Source: Sulfolobaceae archaeon
Lineage (GTDB): Archaea; Thermoproteota; Thermoprotei_A; Sulfolobales; Sulfolobaceae
Reading direction: 5' to 3'
DNA length: 30,753 nt
NCBI GenBank assembly: GCA_028277025.1
Contig: JAPYVG010000021.1
Span: 1 to 30,753 of the forward strand
The notes under the pieces were generated by a model. It saw only the letters and a program-made list of their open reading frames with translations. It was not told the origin of the DNA and searched no databases. The translations under genes and the position numbers were made by a program. Positions 6,563 through 14,896 of this stretch are shown here, piece by piece (position 1 is the first letter of the stretch; every line of letters begins with the position of its first letter).

Positions 6563-7831
6563 ATGAGGGTTTTAATTTCTGTTCTGGGAGACTTCACTAG
6601 TTATAAAGAAGTCATTTATTCGATAAATAATTATGAAAGTAAATCTTACATATCGTCCAAAGTTCTTTATGAGTACTTAAAACCTGATATTACTATAACG
6701 TTCATCCCGTTTACACTTTACCATAAACTACTAAAGAAGCCTAAGGGAGGGAGGTACCGTGAACTAGCAGATGAATTACTAAGCGCTTCAAAGAAGAACT
6801 TTAAAGAGTTTTACAGTGAGGGGAAAAATGTTGAGTTTTTCGTGGCACCGGCAGTGGGTACTTTCTTCGATCACGATAAACTGGTTTACAGCGAGAAAGA
6901 TAGAGGGCTAAACCTTTACCCCAACTACGTATACTATAAAATAGTATCTGAATTAGAGAAAACCGAAGGGAGTTCAGTTGAGTTCCACGTTGACCTGACT
7001 CACGGAATTAATTACATGCCCGCATTATTAGCTAACGTAATAACGATAATAGCCAATTCTATAGGTAAACAAGTTAAGCTCAGCTTTTATAACTCAGACC
7101 CATTAGCGGGGAAATTTGAAGAGAAAAACCCGCCTACACTCAATATAAATGAGGTTTCACGTTATGTTATAAAACCCAAAGACGGAATGAACTTCATAAC
7201 AACTCAGTTCATGAGTATTGATGAAAACTACTTTAGGAAGGTAATTCAAGATAGTAATACAATTACTGAAATAAGAAAGCTCGCTAAAGCTTTTCAAGCA
7301 GGGTTGTTCTTACTCCTAAATTATTATAAGAAAAATATTGATGAGGTCAAGAGACAACTGGAGGAGAAGCTCAAGGGGATTGATGACATGGAAGTTGTTA
7401 TTGAGGGGTGTAAGGTAAAGTATAATTACTCCTTACACCATTCAGCTTATATTCTTCACGCAATGCTATCAATTTTAAGTAAGGTGAGCTTAGGTAAGGA
7501 TGAGTTGGAGGCCGTCGAGCTTACTAAGCTGGCAGAAAATTACGCTAACGAGCTATCGGAAGAGTTATTATCTAATGAAATAGACAACATTAGCGGCAGG
7601 ATTAAGAAAATTGAAAGCGAAGTTCCGAATTACATGAAACTTGCCGAAATACTAAAGAGGATAGATGAGGAAGGAGGAAAGAAAGAAGAGGAAAAAAGCT
7701 CTGACACGCCAAATAAGAGAAACCTAATTGCTCACGGAGGATTAGAGAGGAACGTAACATTCGTTAGATATACTGGAGGAAAACTCTACTTCAAGTATAA
7801 AAATCCCGAAAAAGTCCTCGACCAGTTATAA
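6563..7831 (+). CDS. csx1: Csx1-type CARF-HEPN ribonuclease (type III CRISPR ancillary effector)
   Basis: Csx1 proteins bind cyclic oligoadenylate made by the Cas10 subunit of type III CRISPR complexes through a CARF domain, which switches on a HEPN RNase. The 422-residue protein has both parts. The N-terminal CARF domain (about 1-210) has the family's DLTHGIN motif (144-150). The C-terminal HEPN domain carries the catalytic R-X4-H as RNLIAH (Arg386, His391) followed by GGLERN, as in Sulfolobus Csx1. A charged EEGGKKEEEKSSD linker precedes the motif. All key residues are present, so it should be active. No cas10, other cas gene or repeat array lies in this window, so it probably acts in trans with a system elsewhere. 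Binding of tetra-adenylate is inferred from Sulfolobus relatives. Confidence 0.88.
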   Translation: MRVLISVLGDFTSYKEVIYSINNYESKSYISSKVLYEYLKPDITITFIPFTLYHKLLKKPKGGRYRELADELLSASKKNFKEFYSEGKNVEFFVAPAVGTFFDHDKLVYSEKDRGLNLYPNYVYYKIVSELEKTEGSSVEFHVDLTHGINYMPALLANVITIIANSIGKQVKLSFYNSDPLAGKFEEKNPPTLNINEVSRYVIKPKDGMNFITTQFMSIDENYFRKVIQDSNTITEIRKLAKAFQAGLFLLLNYYKKNIDEVKRQLEEKLKGIDDMEVVIEGCKVKYNYSLHHSAYILHAMLSILSKVSLGKDELEAVELTKLAENYANELSEELLSNEIDNISGRIKKIESEVPNYMKLAEILKRIDEEGGKKEEEKSSDTPNKRNLIAHGGLERNVTFVRYTGGKLYFKYKNPEKVLDQL

Positions 7832-8008
7832 CAACACCTTCCCAATTACGGTTCATGAAAAGTCAATGCTGGAATATAAAGAACTTAAACAAATAGTTCT
7901 TACTTTCCTTTGCAAGTTTAATAGTAATGGATCCATATAGTGGGAAATAGCAAAGAAATCTAGCTTAGTTAATAAAGGGAAAAAGAAAAAACTGACTTTA
8001 CTTAAAGT

Positions 8009-8506
8009 TCAACTGCTTCCTTCATCTTGTTCAGTGGGGTGTATTACTAAGAGTGGCTCTTGAATAACTGTTAGATCTCCTTGCGGATTCTGGGCTACTT
8101 GATATACGACAAGTATTGTAACGTTGTAAAACCCTTTGGCTAGATACACATGTGCTGTATCGTTCTCAGGTGATAACGCTATTGAGTAATTATCGATATT
8201 CACATATACCACAAATTTGCTGAAATCTTCTTGTAGTTGATCTGAATGTTCAAGCTCTATAGTGTAATAGCCGGAGGACGAGATGTTAACTGAGGCTTTA
8301 GCAGTAGCATTACCACTCTCATCCGGAGTGATGTTACCTAAGTTTATATACGCCGGGATTACTTGTGTTTGACCTCCTTGTGATTGTTGTTGTGTTATTA
8401 TATGATATGATATGTATGCCAATGGGCCGTAGCCACTCACTCCAGCAACCGCTATTCCTACTGCGAATGTTGAGATAGCTACCAAGGCTAGTAGGGACGT
8501 TTTCAT
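8009..8506 (-). CDS. Secreted or membrane-anchored glycosylation-rich protein, unknown function
   Basis: The protein begins with a hydrophobic N-terminal segment (TSLLALVAISTFAVGIAVAG), a signal peptide or membrane anchor, then a glutamine/glycine-rich linker (QQQSQGGQTQ). A domain of about 115 residues rich in beta-strands and N-X-S/T sites follows, as in surface proteins of Sulfolobales. I chose ATG 8506 over TTG 8509 because CTTATAAG (8530-8537) lies about 27 bp upstream, which fits leaderless translation from the ATG. Its pattern GYYTIEL...FVVYVNIDN...GFYNVTILVVYQV resembles the second half of the protein at 9771-10373, so the two may be distant paralogues. Function unknown. The membrane-tethered regulator next door may control it. 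Confidence 0.65.
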   Translation of the reverse strand: MKTSLLALVAISTFAVGIAVAGVSGYGPLAYISYHIITQQQSQGGQTQVIPAYINLGNITPDESGNATAKASVNISSSGYYTIELEHSDQLQEDFSKFVVYVNIDNYSIALSPENDTAHVYLAKGFYNVTILVVYQVAQNPQGDLTVIQEPLLVIHPTEQDEGSS

Positions 8507-8509
8507 CAA

Positions 8510-8724
8510 GTTAAGAAGGCCGTTTCACTCTTATAAGGATCGTGTTTCGGAACGCTTTGAGACTTTAACTTATCTTTAAAAACTCAAAAATTACTACTCC
8601 AAATCCAATTCCGAATATTTTAGCATCTTTTAATTGTTGTTTTGAAACATTGAACCTAGATCCGGAATTAGACTAAAACGCGTGCCTTAAGAAGTACAAT
8701 TAGCATTAACAATATTTGAAAGAT
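8510..8724. other. Intergenic, promoter of the upstream reverse gene only
   Basis: Apart from the TATA box CTTATAAG (8530-8537) for the reverse gene starting at 8506, no gene or repeat is seen. Confidence 0.4.
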
Positions 8725-8865
8725 ATGGAATACGAAGAGTGGAAATTAGAAGAGGATGACACAATAAATACTAAGAGGATAACGACAATTCTACTGTTAG
8801 GAATAGCCCTGGAAGTAATAATGGATACTATTATAATAATTAGTAGCGGTTATAACGTATACTGA
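8725..8865 (+). CDS. Small single-pass membrane protein, hypothetical
   Basis: A 46-codon frame opens with an acidic cytosolic-looking stretch (MEYEEWKLEEDDTINTKR), followed by one hydrophobic segment (TTILLLGIALEVIMDTIIII) and a short tail. The stop lies 11 bp before the end of the convergent regulator gene. An acidic head followed by one helix is a plausible small membrane protein, and the frame has no stops. No clear TATA box was found, and the frame may be accidental. Confidence 0.4.
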   Translation: MEYEEWKLEEDDTINTKRITTILLLGIALEVIMDTIIIISSGYNVY

Positions 8866-8876
8866 AACAAACAAAG

Positions 8877-9677
8877 TTAATTCTCTTTTTTCTTAACCAC
8901 ATACTTTATTTTACCTCCCTCTCTCATTTCTTCAATATATCCTAACTTAACTAGTTTTTTAATCCTTCTATAAGCTGTAGATTTAGGCAAACCAGTTTGC
9001 CTTACTATATCTGCTAAAGTGCTTGCTCCCATCTTTATGGCTTCAAGAACTATCGTGTCTCTCTCGTCTAACGCGTCATTTACTACTTCAATAATTTCGT
9101 CATCCCTTCCTTTTTCATTACGAATCCTAATTTTACCCCTATGCAGAAGGAAAATCACTGATAATAAGACTGCATTACTGATTACTAAACCTAAGATAAA
9201 ATATAATTCATCATTGTCACTAGAGTGAGTTAGTTGTAGTTTCGGGTAAAACGAGTACAAGATTGTGATTCCATTAACATGTTTAAAAGTTATATTATAA
9301 AACCCTCCTACGACTTGAATGTTAGAGGGTTGTGGATACATATAACTAATTGAAACATTAGTTGGCAAGAGCACAATTATTGTGAAGTTGTATTTCTCAT
9401 TAACTTGAATAACGCCTTGCGGAAACTTGGCATTGTAAAAGATATATGTTACGTTTTTAGAATTGGTCAAGTACATAACGCCATCTGAGATATTGTAGTT
9501 CGAGCCTACAACTCTAAGATCGGTAATGTCTGACCCAATTAGGAAGAATTGGCTAACATTACTTAATTCCGACTTCACGGTTCCATTATAATAGATCGTT
9601 ATCGTATTATTAAACGCATTAGTTAACGTTATGGTAAGAAAGGGAAGTACCAGTATTAGTGGTATCACAATTTTCAT
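8877..9677 (-). CDS. Membrane-tethered winged-helix transcriptional regulator
   Basis: A one-polypeptide sensor-regulator of 266 residues. It has a signal peptide or first helix (residues 1-21), then an outside domain of about 135 residues with many N-X-S/T sites, one transmembrane helix (about 158-179, followed by the basic stop-transfer HRGKIRIR), and a cytosolic winged helix-turn-helix (about 205-262) including LADIVRQTGLPKSTAYRRIKKL. The wing ends in a lysine-rich tail. DNA binding from the membrane would couple an outside signal to transcription. TTTTATAAGT (9710-9701) lies 28 bp before the ATG, consistent with a leaderless start. It is divergent from the secreted protein at 9771 and lies beside a similar secreted protein at 8009-8506. 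Both are candidate targets. The ligand is unknown. Confidence 0.72.
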   Translation of the reverse strand: MKIVIPLILVLPFLTITLTNAFNNTITIYYNGTVKSELSNVSQFFLIGSDITDLRVVGSNYNISDGVMYLTNSKNVTYIFYNAKFPQGVIQVNEKYNFTIIVLLPTNVSISYMYPQPSNIQVVGGFYNITFKHVNGITILYSFYPKLQLTHSSDNDELYFILGLVISNAVLLSVIFLLHRGKIRIRNEKGRDDEIIEVVNDALDERDTIVLEAIKMGASTLADIVRQTGLPKSTAYRRIKKLVKLGYIEEMREGGKIKYVVKKKEN

Positions 9678-9770
9678 TTACTAAATAAGTTTCGTTTCGT
9701 ACTTATAAAAATATTGTTTTACTGTTCCGCGGAACTAATACTTAAATGGAATATAAACAAGACTAATATC
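9678..9770. promoter_or_regulatory. Divergent promoter region of regulator and secreted protein
   Basis: This 93-bp gap holds a TATA box for each direction: TTTTATAAGT on the reverse strand (9710-9701) and TACTTAAATG on the forward strand (9739-9748), each about 27 bp from its start codon. The sequence GTTCCGCGGAAC at 9724-9735 is a perfect 12-bp palindrome between the two boxes, just upstream of the forward TATA box. It is a candidate operator for the adjacent regulator. Confidence 0.5.
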
Positions 9771-10373
9771 ATGAATAGGCAAACATTATTAGCGGGCTTA
9801 ATAGTAATTACACTAATCAGTAACATAATCTTGGGTATAGAATTATACAACGCATTACATAAACCAAGTCAGCCCATGGGACAAGTTCCCATTAATATTT
9901 CTAACTTGCAGATAATAACATCAAACAATAGCTTAATACATAATAATGAAACTGTTTCTAAGCAACAATCAAATTCCTCTAAAGCGAACGTTTCCCTTTA
10001 CCAATTTTCCTTTAAAGTAAAATTTGAAATACATGTAAAGGAGCCAGGCTTATACTTGCTCGGGATTAATCCCACTAATGTTTTCGCCCAACTATACGTT
10101 ATTTTATACTTTGATGATGGGCAAGTTGCGTCACTCAACCTAAACCATACTACTATAAATGTTACTATAGAGGATAAGGATATCGAGATTACTGGTTATA
10201 TAACGGGGGAAAGTTATAATAACTTAACTCCTCAGCAAATATTTGAAGATGTTAGGCTTTATATCCAGTTCTTATCTCCCTTAACTTCCTCATCGAACGA
10301 GGATGTAAGCTCAGACTTATTAGTATCTTTAGCTCCCTTAGCCTCCACTTACTTAAAAAATAATTCACCGTGA
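9771..10373 (+). CDS. Secreted or membrane-anchored glycosylation-rich protein, unknown function
   Basis: The protein opens with a hydrophobic segment (TLLAGLIVITLISNIILGIE), then a serine/asparagine-rich linker with many N-X-S/T sites, and a beta-rich outer domain of about 110 residues. It ends shortly after a weakly hydrophobic stretch ([15 protein letters not shown]) that could be a second anchor. I chose ATG 9771 rather than the TTG at 9714 because the longer version would run through the TATA box and palindrome. Domain order and strand pattern resemble the protein at 8009-8506. The last 25 bp overlap the convergent metallo-hydrolase gene. Function unknown. Regulation by the divergent tethered wHTH protein is inferred from position. 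Confidence 0.65.
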   Translation: MNRQTLLAGLIVITLISNIILGIELYNALHKPSQPMGQVPINISNLQIITSNNSLIHNNETVSKQQSNSSKANVSLYQFSFKVKFEIHVKEPGLYLLGINPTNVFAQLYVILYFDDGQVASLNLNHTTINVTIEDKDIEITGYITGESYNNLTPQQIFEDVRLYIQFLSPLTSSSNEDVSSDLLVSLAPLASTYLKNNSP

Positions 10374-11023
10374 TAGGGAACTAAGACCTTATATTTCATG
10401 TCTATCAGATTATTAAAGGACTCCACAGCCTTTTTATAATCCCAAGAAAAGATCCTCAACGGGGGACTTAAACCGTTAACGTTCCTCACGGCATCACCCG
10501 CAATTAGAACCTCACCGTTATAAAGTGCTATATGCCCCTTAGTATGACCGGGTACATGGATTACCTCAAATTCTCCCAACACTTCACCTCCCTTTAACCT
10601 TATGTCGATTTCAGGCCTTTCAGCCCTTATTTTATTAATTCTTTCAATCGTTTTTATCACCTCTTCTTTGCTTACCTTCAATTCCTCAACAGCCTCGTTA
10701 ACACTAAACTCCTTAATTTCGAAATCCTCATCCTTATGAGCGTAAACTTTAGCCTTTGAAATCCTCCTTATAGTTTCAGCGTTACCATAATGGTCTACAT
10801 GAAAATGCGTTATTACAATATCTGAAATATCCTCAATGCTGTAACCCCACGAGTTTAAATACTTCTCAATTTGGTCGAAATTCTGGGGTAAACTCGTGTC
10901 TACCAGCATTAAACCTCCAGAGGGGCCACGCTCTATTATTACGACATTGTGGTTTAATACTCTGCCGAAGAACTCAAGCTCTATTAATTCCAAAACTCTT
11001 ATCCTTTCAGAGATTTTAACCAT
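10349..11023 (-). CDS. Metallo-beta-lactamase-fold hydrolase
   Basis: Binuclear metal hydrolase of the MBL superfamily, about 224 residues. The metal ligands are visible in order: THFHVDHYG (HxHxDH), VPGHTKGH with the third histidine, AGDAV with the bridging aspartate, and VPYHGE with the last histidine. The family covers thioesterases, glyoxalase II-like enzymes, lactonases and others, so the substrate cannot be named. ATG 11023 is preferred to TTG 11038 because GGTGAG lies 7 nt before it. The start then overlaps the end of the U32-family gene by 8 bp, and the two are probably translated together. Its 3' end overlaps the convergent secreted-protein gene by 25 bp. Confidence 0.82.
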   Translation of the reverse strand: MVKISERIRVLELIELEFFGRVLNHNVVIIERGPSGGLMLVDTSLPQNFDQIEKYLNSWGYSIEDISDIVITHFHVDHYGNAETIRRISKAKVYAHKDEDFEIKEFSVNEAVEELKVSKEEVIKTIERINKIRAERPEIDIRLKGGEVLGEFEVIHVPGHTKGHIALYNGEVLIAGDAVRNVNGLSPPLRIFSWDYKKAVESFNNLIDMKYKVLVPYHGELFFK

Positions 11024-12155
11024 CCTTATTCTCACCAAATTTGGGTATTAACTGAAGAGGTGGTTTAACCTTAGGTAAATTAAGTTCTGAAATCCTTTTG
11101 TCATCTATAGTTACTACCATTTCAGCGATAGTATCACAATACTTGCATTCCTCACAAGACCTTTCCTCACACCTATTGTATTTAAAGTACCTAAGCCAGT
11201 ATTGGGGAAAAGCCTTATTATTTACATAAACTTTCTTTAAGATTTCATAGTCTTGAGAATGGCCTATCCTTCGTAAAGCAGTAATCGTAGCCCTACCCTG
11301 AACGTAACTCACGATGTCGAGTAGATTACCCTCATAACTCCTTTCAGAATAAGCCTTAACTGCCCTAACTAACCACTCAGTAGTCTTGTTCCTACCAGCT
11401 ATCTTAAATCTATCAATGCCCAACTCTTCATACAAAATTAGATCCTCCGGCCTTATCCACCTCATCCTAATAATATTGGCGAAATCATTCCTTACCTCTG
11501 TTGCACAAAATAGGATTGGGTATTCGAACCATACTCCTTTAACACCATCAGAGGCTGAGAGGTAGGAGGAAACTTGATCATGAGTGAGTTTATACGGGCA
11601 ACCCCAAAGGCAAGTGTTGTTTACAATTAACTCTAAATCAACCCCGTGTTTCCTAGCGAGTTTTGAAGCTGATTCTAAGAGCTGGAAATTCCTATTTGCG
11701 TCCTCATCTAAGATTATAGTATTAGCCCCCAAATTTATATACTCCTCGATTTTTCTAATGTGATTTACCCTAGCAAAAGAAGAAATTGAGACTTCAATAT
11801 CAGGGTGTTCACTCTTTATAAGAAACAGAAGATAAGGTAGGGCTACAATAAAACCATCAACACCCATATTAATTAGCTTTTCAACCTCATTACGTATTTC
11901 AGAAACGTGCCTTTCACTATATTCCTTCCCCCTTAAATTGGCTGAGTTAAGAGTATAGAGAAACTTAATATTAGCACTATGAACAACACCAATGTGGTTC
12001 TTTAACCTCTCATCATCAACTTTAGGTAATATAAATGAAGCCCTCCCGTGTCCGGTTATATTTTCAGTGTGACTGCCGAAAACATATTTTACTGGGTATT
12101 TTCTGATCTGTTCTATCAAATTATCATCGAAGTTAGTCGCAACAACCAAACGCAT
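11016..12155 (-). CDS. Peptidase U32-family protein, probable Fe-S enzyme
   Basis: A 379-residue protein with a TIM-barrel-like N-terminal part typical of the U32 family, named after collagenase-like PrtC but including UbiU/UbiV and RlhA, which act in oxygen-independent hydroxylation of ubiquinone and 23S rRNA. The motif [11 protein letters not shown] (Cys182, Cys186) with Cys217 and a C-terminal [12 protein letters not shown] (Cys329, 334, 337, 340) suggests one or two iron-sulfur clusters, closer to UbiV-type proteins than to a protease. Proteolysis is therefore doubtful. The reverse strand has TTATTTATTA about 27 bp before the ATG, fitting leaderless start. It heads a two-gene operon with the MBL hydrolase. 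The substrate is unknown. Confidence 0.75.
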   Translation of the reverse strand: MRLVVATNFDDNLIEQIRKYPVKYVFGSHTENITGHGRASFILPKVDDERLKNHIGVVHSANIKFLYTLNSANLRGKEYSERHVSEIRNEVEKLINMGVDGFIVALPYLLFLIKSEHPDIEVSISSFARVNHIRKIEEYINLGANTIILDEDANRNFQLLESASKLARKHGVDLELIVNNTCLWGCPYKLTHDQVSSYLSASDGVKGVWFEYPILFCATEVRNDFANIIRMRWIRPEDLILYEELGIDRFKIAGRNKTTEWLVRAVKAYSERSYEGNLLDIVSYVQGRATITALRRIGHSQDYEILKKVYVNNKAFPQYWLRYFKYNRCEERSCEECKYCDTIAEMVVTIDDKRISELNLPKVKPPLQLIPKFGENKDG

Positions 12156-12289
12156 AAAAATACATTACCGCTCTAATAAATAAGCTTTCATATCTAGAAA
12201 AAAAGATAAAAAGCGTTGGAATGAAAACGATTTTTTGGGAATGAATTCAATTTGAACCATTGTTATATCAACTTAAGGTTAAGAGCATG

Positions 12290-12385
12290 ACCCATTAAGG
12301 AGGAAGAAGAGTTTGGCCTTGTATTAAACCCTCGTTGGCTTACAGCAGCCACTCACCTCCTCGCTCCTTCCATGGAGAGAGGAAG
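12290..12385 (+). mobile_element. Possible IS200/IS605-type right-end relic
   Basis: The plus strand has CTCGCTCC-TTCCAT-GGAGAGAG (12360-12381), a stem of 8 bp with one mismatch, followed directly by GAAGTCAACTA. A short open frame rich in charged residues precedes it. Subterminal hairpins followed by a similar terminal sequence occur at the right ends of archaeal IS200/IS605 elements. No left end or transposase is visible. A hairpin terminator for genes on the plus strand is an alternative, but there are none upstream. Confidence 0.3.
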
Positions 12386-13207
12386 TCAACTACTGACCAT
12401 GGTTATATAAACTCCTACCAAAGTAACTACTGAGCCTACTATCTCTAATACTGTCGGTATTTGTCCGAAGAAGATATACGAGAATATATAAGCGAACACC
12501 GGAACTAAAAGTGACCCAGCCCCTGCCCTAATACTCCCTAAGTCCTTAACAGCATTAAACCAAAAGTAAAAACCACCTACCTGTGCTAAAAGTGCTAAGA
12601 TCAATAGCAAAGCAATGCCATAGAGGCTGATGTTAAAGTAAAATCCTATAGGAGTAATTAAGGCCATAACCGGAATTGAAGATAATGACATGAACGCGTT
12701 TAGTTTTCTCAAGTCCTCGTTTACTAAAAATCTCCTATAGTAAACCGTACCACCGGCCCACACTAAACCTCCTAAGAGGCCTACTAAAAGGCCTATGTTA
12801 AATGCGAAAAAAGCTGAAATTGTTATCCCAAGCACTCCCAGTATAACACCAATGACTTCCCCCATCTTCACCTTACTTCCCAAGAAAGCTTCTATGATCA
12901 CAATGAAAATTGGTTGTGTGTAAATCATTACAGCTATAAGTCCAGGGTTTGGTGATAAATAGACTCCTAAGTTTAAGAAAGTAAGTAAACCGACGAAGTT
13001 TAAAAGGCCGTTAATGAACTGTTTTACACCAACGCTTAGACCTCTAGCTAATGCGTAAAAGAAGATAAATCCGACCAAAATCCTTACGAAACTTATGAGC
13101 ATAGGTGAGGAGTAATAACTAACCAGTTTAGTTAAGGGGTACGAAACTCCCCATACAATAGCTAATGGGATGATCCATTTGACAAAGGAGATTGAAACAC
13201 TCGACAT
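12386..13207 (-). CDS. EamA-family (DMT) transporter
   Basis: Integral membrane protein of 273 residues with about 10 helices arranged as two similar five-helix halves, the pattern of the drug/metabolite transporter superfamily. The first half opens with WIIPLAIVWGVSYPLTKLV and includes LGVYLSPNPGLIAVMIYTQP, and the second half ends with GAGSLLVPVFAYIFSYIFFG and the closing VGVYITM helix, both characteristic. Such proteins export amino acids, metabolites or drugs, and the substrate cannot be assigned. The ATG at 13207 has AGTTTAAAGCC about 27 bp upstream, just past the end of the next MFS gene, so it probably has its own promoter. Confidence 0.85.
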   Translation of the reverse strand: MSSVSISFVKWIIPLAIVWGVSYPLTKLVSYYSSPMLISFVRILVGFIFFYALARGLSVGVKQFINGLLNFVGLLTFLNLGVYLSPNPGLIAVMIYTQPIFIVIIEAFLGSKVKMGEVIGVILGVLGITISAFFAFNIGLLVGLLGGLVWAGGTVYYRRFLVNEDLRKLNAFMSLSSIPVMALITPIGFYFNISLYGIALLLILALLAQVGGFYFWFNAVKDLGSIRAGAGSLLVPVFAYIFSYIFFGQIPTVLEIVGSVVTLVGVYITMVSS

Positions 13208-13242
13208 GAGATATGTTGAGATAGTTCGGCTTTAAACTTTTT

Positions 13243-14502
13243 TCATCCCTCTTCAAGATATCTGAACAACAGAGAATCCGCCAATAAAAGTAAACCGGCT
13301 ATTATGAAGTCGATCCCATAACTTAAGTAATGAGTAATGTAACCGGAGAGCAGAGAGCCAACAAAAAGTGAGATACCCACAACCGTACTGTAAACCCCCA
13401 ACCCCTTTCCTTGACTCCTTTCACCTACTATCTTAAAAATCAGCGTTGTTGATGAGGAGTAAAAGTTAGCAAATGCTATACCAGCAGCCAATGGGTAAAA
13501 TAAGAGGTTTAGTGAGAAGAAGAGAGATGGAAGAACTAACGGCAGTAAGGCTATAACCCCCATCGAGATGTATGAACTTCCCCTCAAAATTAGTGAGAGA
13601 TATGCTATCTTCTTCTCGTCTCTGTTTTCTAACATGTTCTCAGCAATCCTAAACCCTATAATCTGAAATATCATACCCACGGTTATAACAGCTAATACTT
13701 CGGACTTATCTAATCCCTTAACATATAACCCGGCGGGGTAAACTGTATTAAAAATCCCACTACTTACATAGAATATAATAAGACCTAAGTAAAGTAAGGG
13801 GATATAATTAATCGGTTTCATTGAGAGTCTCTTAAAAGAGAACATTTTGAAATGGTGGGGATTGGGTAGGTGGAGGAAGAACAACGGTAAGTGCTTCAAT
13901 CTAATCATGAAGGACTCCTTGTGGTGGATTATCGCAAGCCTTTCAAAAGTTATTACGGGCTCTGGAATCAGTTTTATCCCAAGTATTAAGGTGATTAGGA
14001 CTGTAAAGCCTAACACTTCTTCAATCTCGTATATCTTTAAGAATAAGACGAGAAAAGTCGAAGCTATTAACCCGCTTAACATGCCTATTGAGGAGAGAAA
14101 CGAAAACCTGGAGAAAAGTGAACCCCAATGCTTTTTCTCAGTAGATTCCATAATTAACAAATTAAAGGGTGTAGTTGACGCTGTACTCATGAATAACGCT
14201 AACGAGTAGTTCAGAGCCAGGGTTTGCACATTATCAGCCAAGGGCATTAGGATTAAAGGGACAGAAACTCCGCCAAAACTCATCAAAATTTGCTTTTTCC
14301 TATTCATCCTATCAGCTAAAAAGCCCCATATTATTGATGCTGGGATTAGGACAGCGTTTCCCAGAGAGATTACATATGACACTGTTATAGCGTTTCCGCC
14401 TAATGCGAGTATCTGGAGAGTTACTAGGGTCGAGAGCGGACCCGTAGACGCATTAAATGGAACTACTAAGTACATCCACTTCGTGTCCTTATGCTTTATC
14501 AT
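13243..14502 (-). CDS. MFS transporter
   Basis: Polytopic membrane protein of 419 residues with about 12 helices. Motif A is visible as GFLADRMNRKKQILM after helix 2, and the two halves are separated by a long basic, histidine-rich cytosolic loop (about residues 190-230, with HHKESFMIRLKHLPLFF). That loop is unlike the other MFS proteins here. It carries the same orientation as the EamA gene 35 bp downstream, but the latter seems to have its own TATA box. Substrate unknown. Confidence 0.8.
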   Translation of the reverse strand: MIKHKDTKWMYLVVPFNASTGPLSTLVTLQILALGGNAITVSYVISLGNAVLIPASIIWGFLADRMNRKKQILMSFGGVSVPLILMPLADNVQTLALNYSLALFMSTASTTPFNLLIMESTEKKHWGSLFSRFSFLSSIGMLSGLIASTFLVLFLKIYEIEEVLGFTVLITLILGIKLIPEPVITFERLAIIHHKESFMIRLKHLPLFFLHLPNPHHFKMFSFKRLSMKPINYIPLLYLGLIIFYVSSGIFNTVYPAGLYVKGLDKSEVLAVITVGMIFQIIGFRIAENMLENRDEKKIAYLSLILRGSSYISMGVIALLPLVLPSLFFSLNLLFYPLAAGIAFANFYSSSTTLIFKIVGERSQGKGLGVYSTVVGISLFVGSLLSGYITHYLSYGIDFIIAGLLLLADSLLFRYLEEG

Positions 14503-14568
14503 TGACTCTAAACAAGAAATTTAGTTTTAAAAAATTTATTGAAAAGTCTAAAACCATTAGGTTTTTAT

Positions 14569-14700
14569 TTAAATGTCGTACTTCATGTCCTCAGCCAACA
14601 TAGTATGATACCCTTTCTTTTTGCTACCGGTAAGCTTACCCTCATAAGTAAGATTTAATTTTCCATCGCCTGAGCTATCCCTATAGTCTATTACTTTGTT
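14569..14700 (-). pseudogene. C-terminal fragment of a lost gene, unrecognised
   Basis: The reverse strand has an open frame of about 43 codons (VIDYRDSSGDGKLNLTYEG, then a lysine-rich turn and MLAEDMKYDI, stop at 14569-14571). The composition is strongly protein-like, but no start codon precedes it and a stop lies just upstream. It is probably the tail of a deleted or decayed gene. The rest of the gap to 14896 shows nothing recognisable. Confidence 0.35.
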
Positions 14701-14896
14701 TTATATAAGCTCTTTTTATGTGGGAGTTTTTCTTACCTATATATTCCGACCCCCTCAAACTTATTCTTCTAGGTTGAATTTCTTTAAGGAGAAGAATTCG
14801 CCATTACATTCTCGCAATAGATACTATGTAGTCTAAACCTAGGAAGTAAGAGTATCAAAATTCACAAACGGAAACCCCATTGATTATACTTCTCTT
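14701..14896. other. Intergenic, nothing recognised
   Basis: AT-rich sequence with stops in all frames; no RNA gene, repeat or convincing promoter seen. Confidence 0.3.

Noticed and set aside
7866..7937. Short plus-strand frame MLEYKELKQIVLTFLCKFN after csx1
   Set aside because: Only 23 codons, with no promoter or conserved motif; probably chance or a fragment too small to support.
9714..9770. Longer TTG-initiated form of the secreted protein at 9771-10373
   Set aside because: It would translate through the TATA box and the palindrome and put a cysteine-containing hydrophilic stretch before the signal segment; ATG 9771 fits the promoter spacing.
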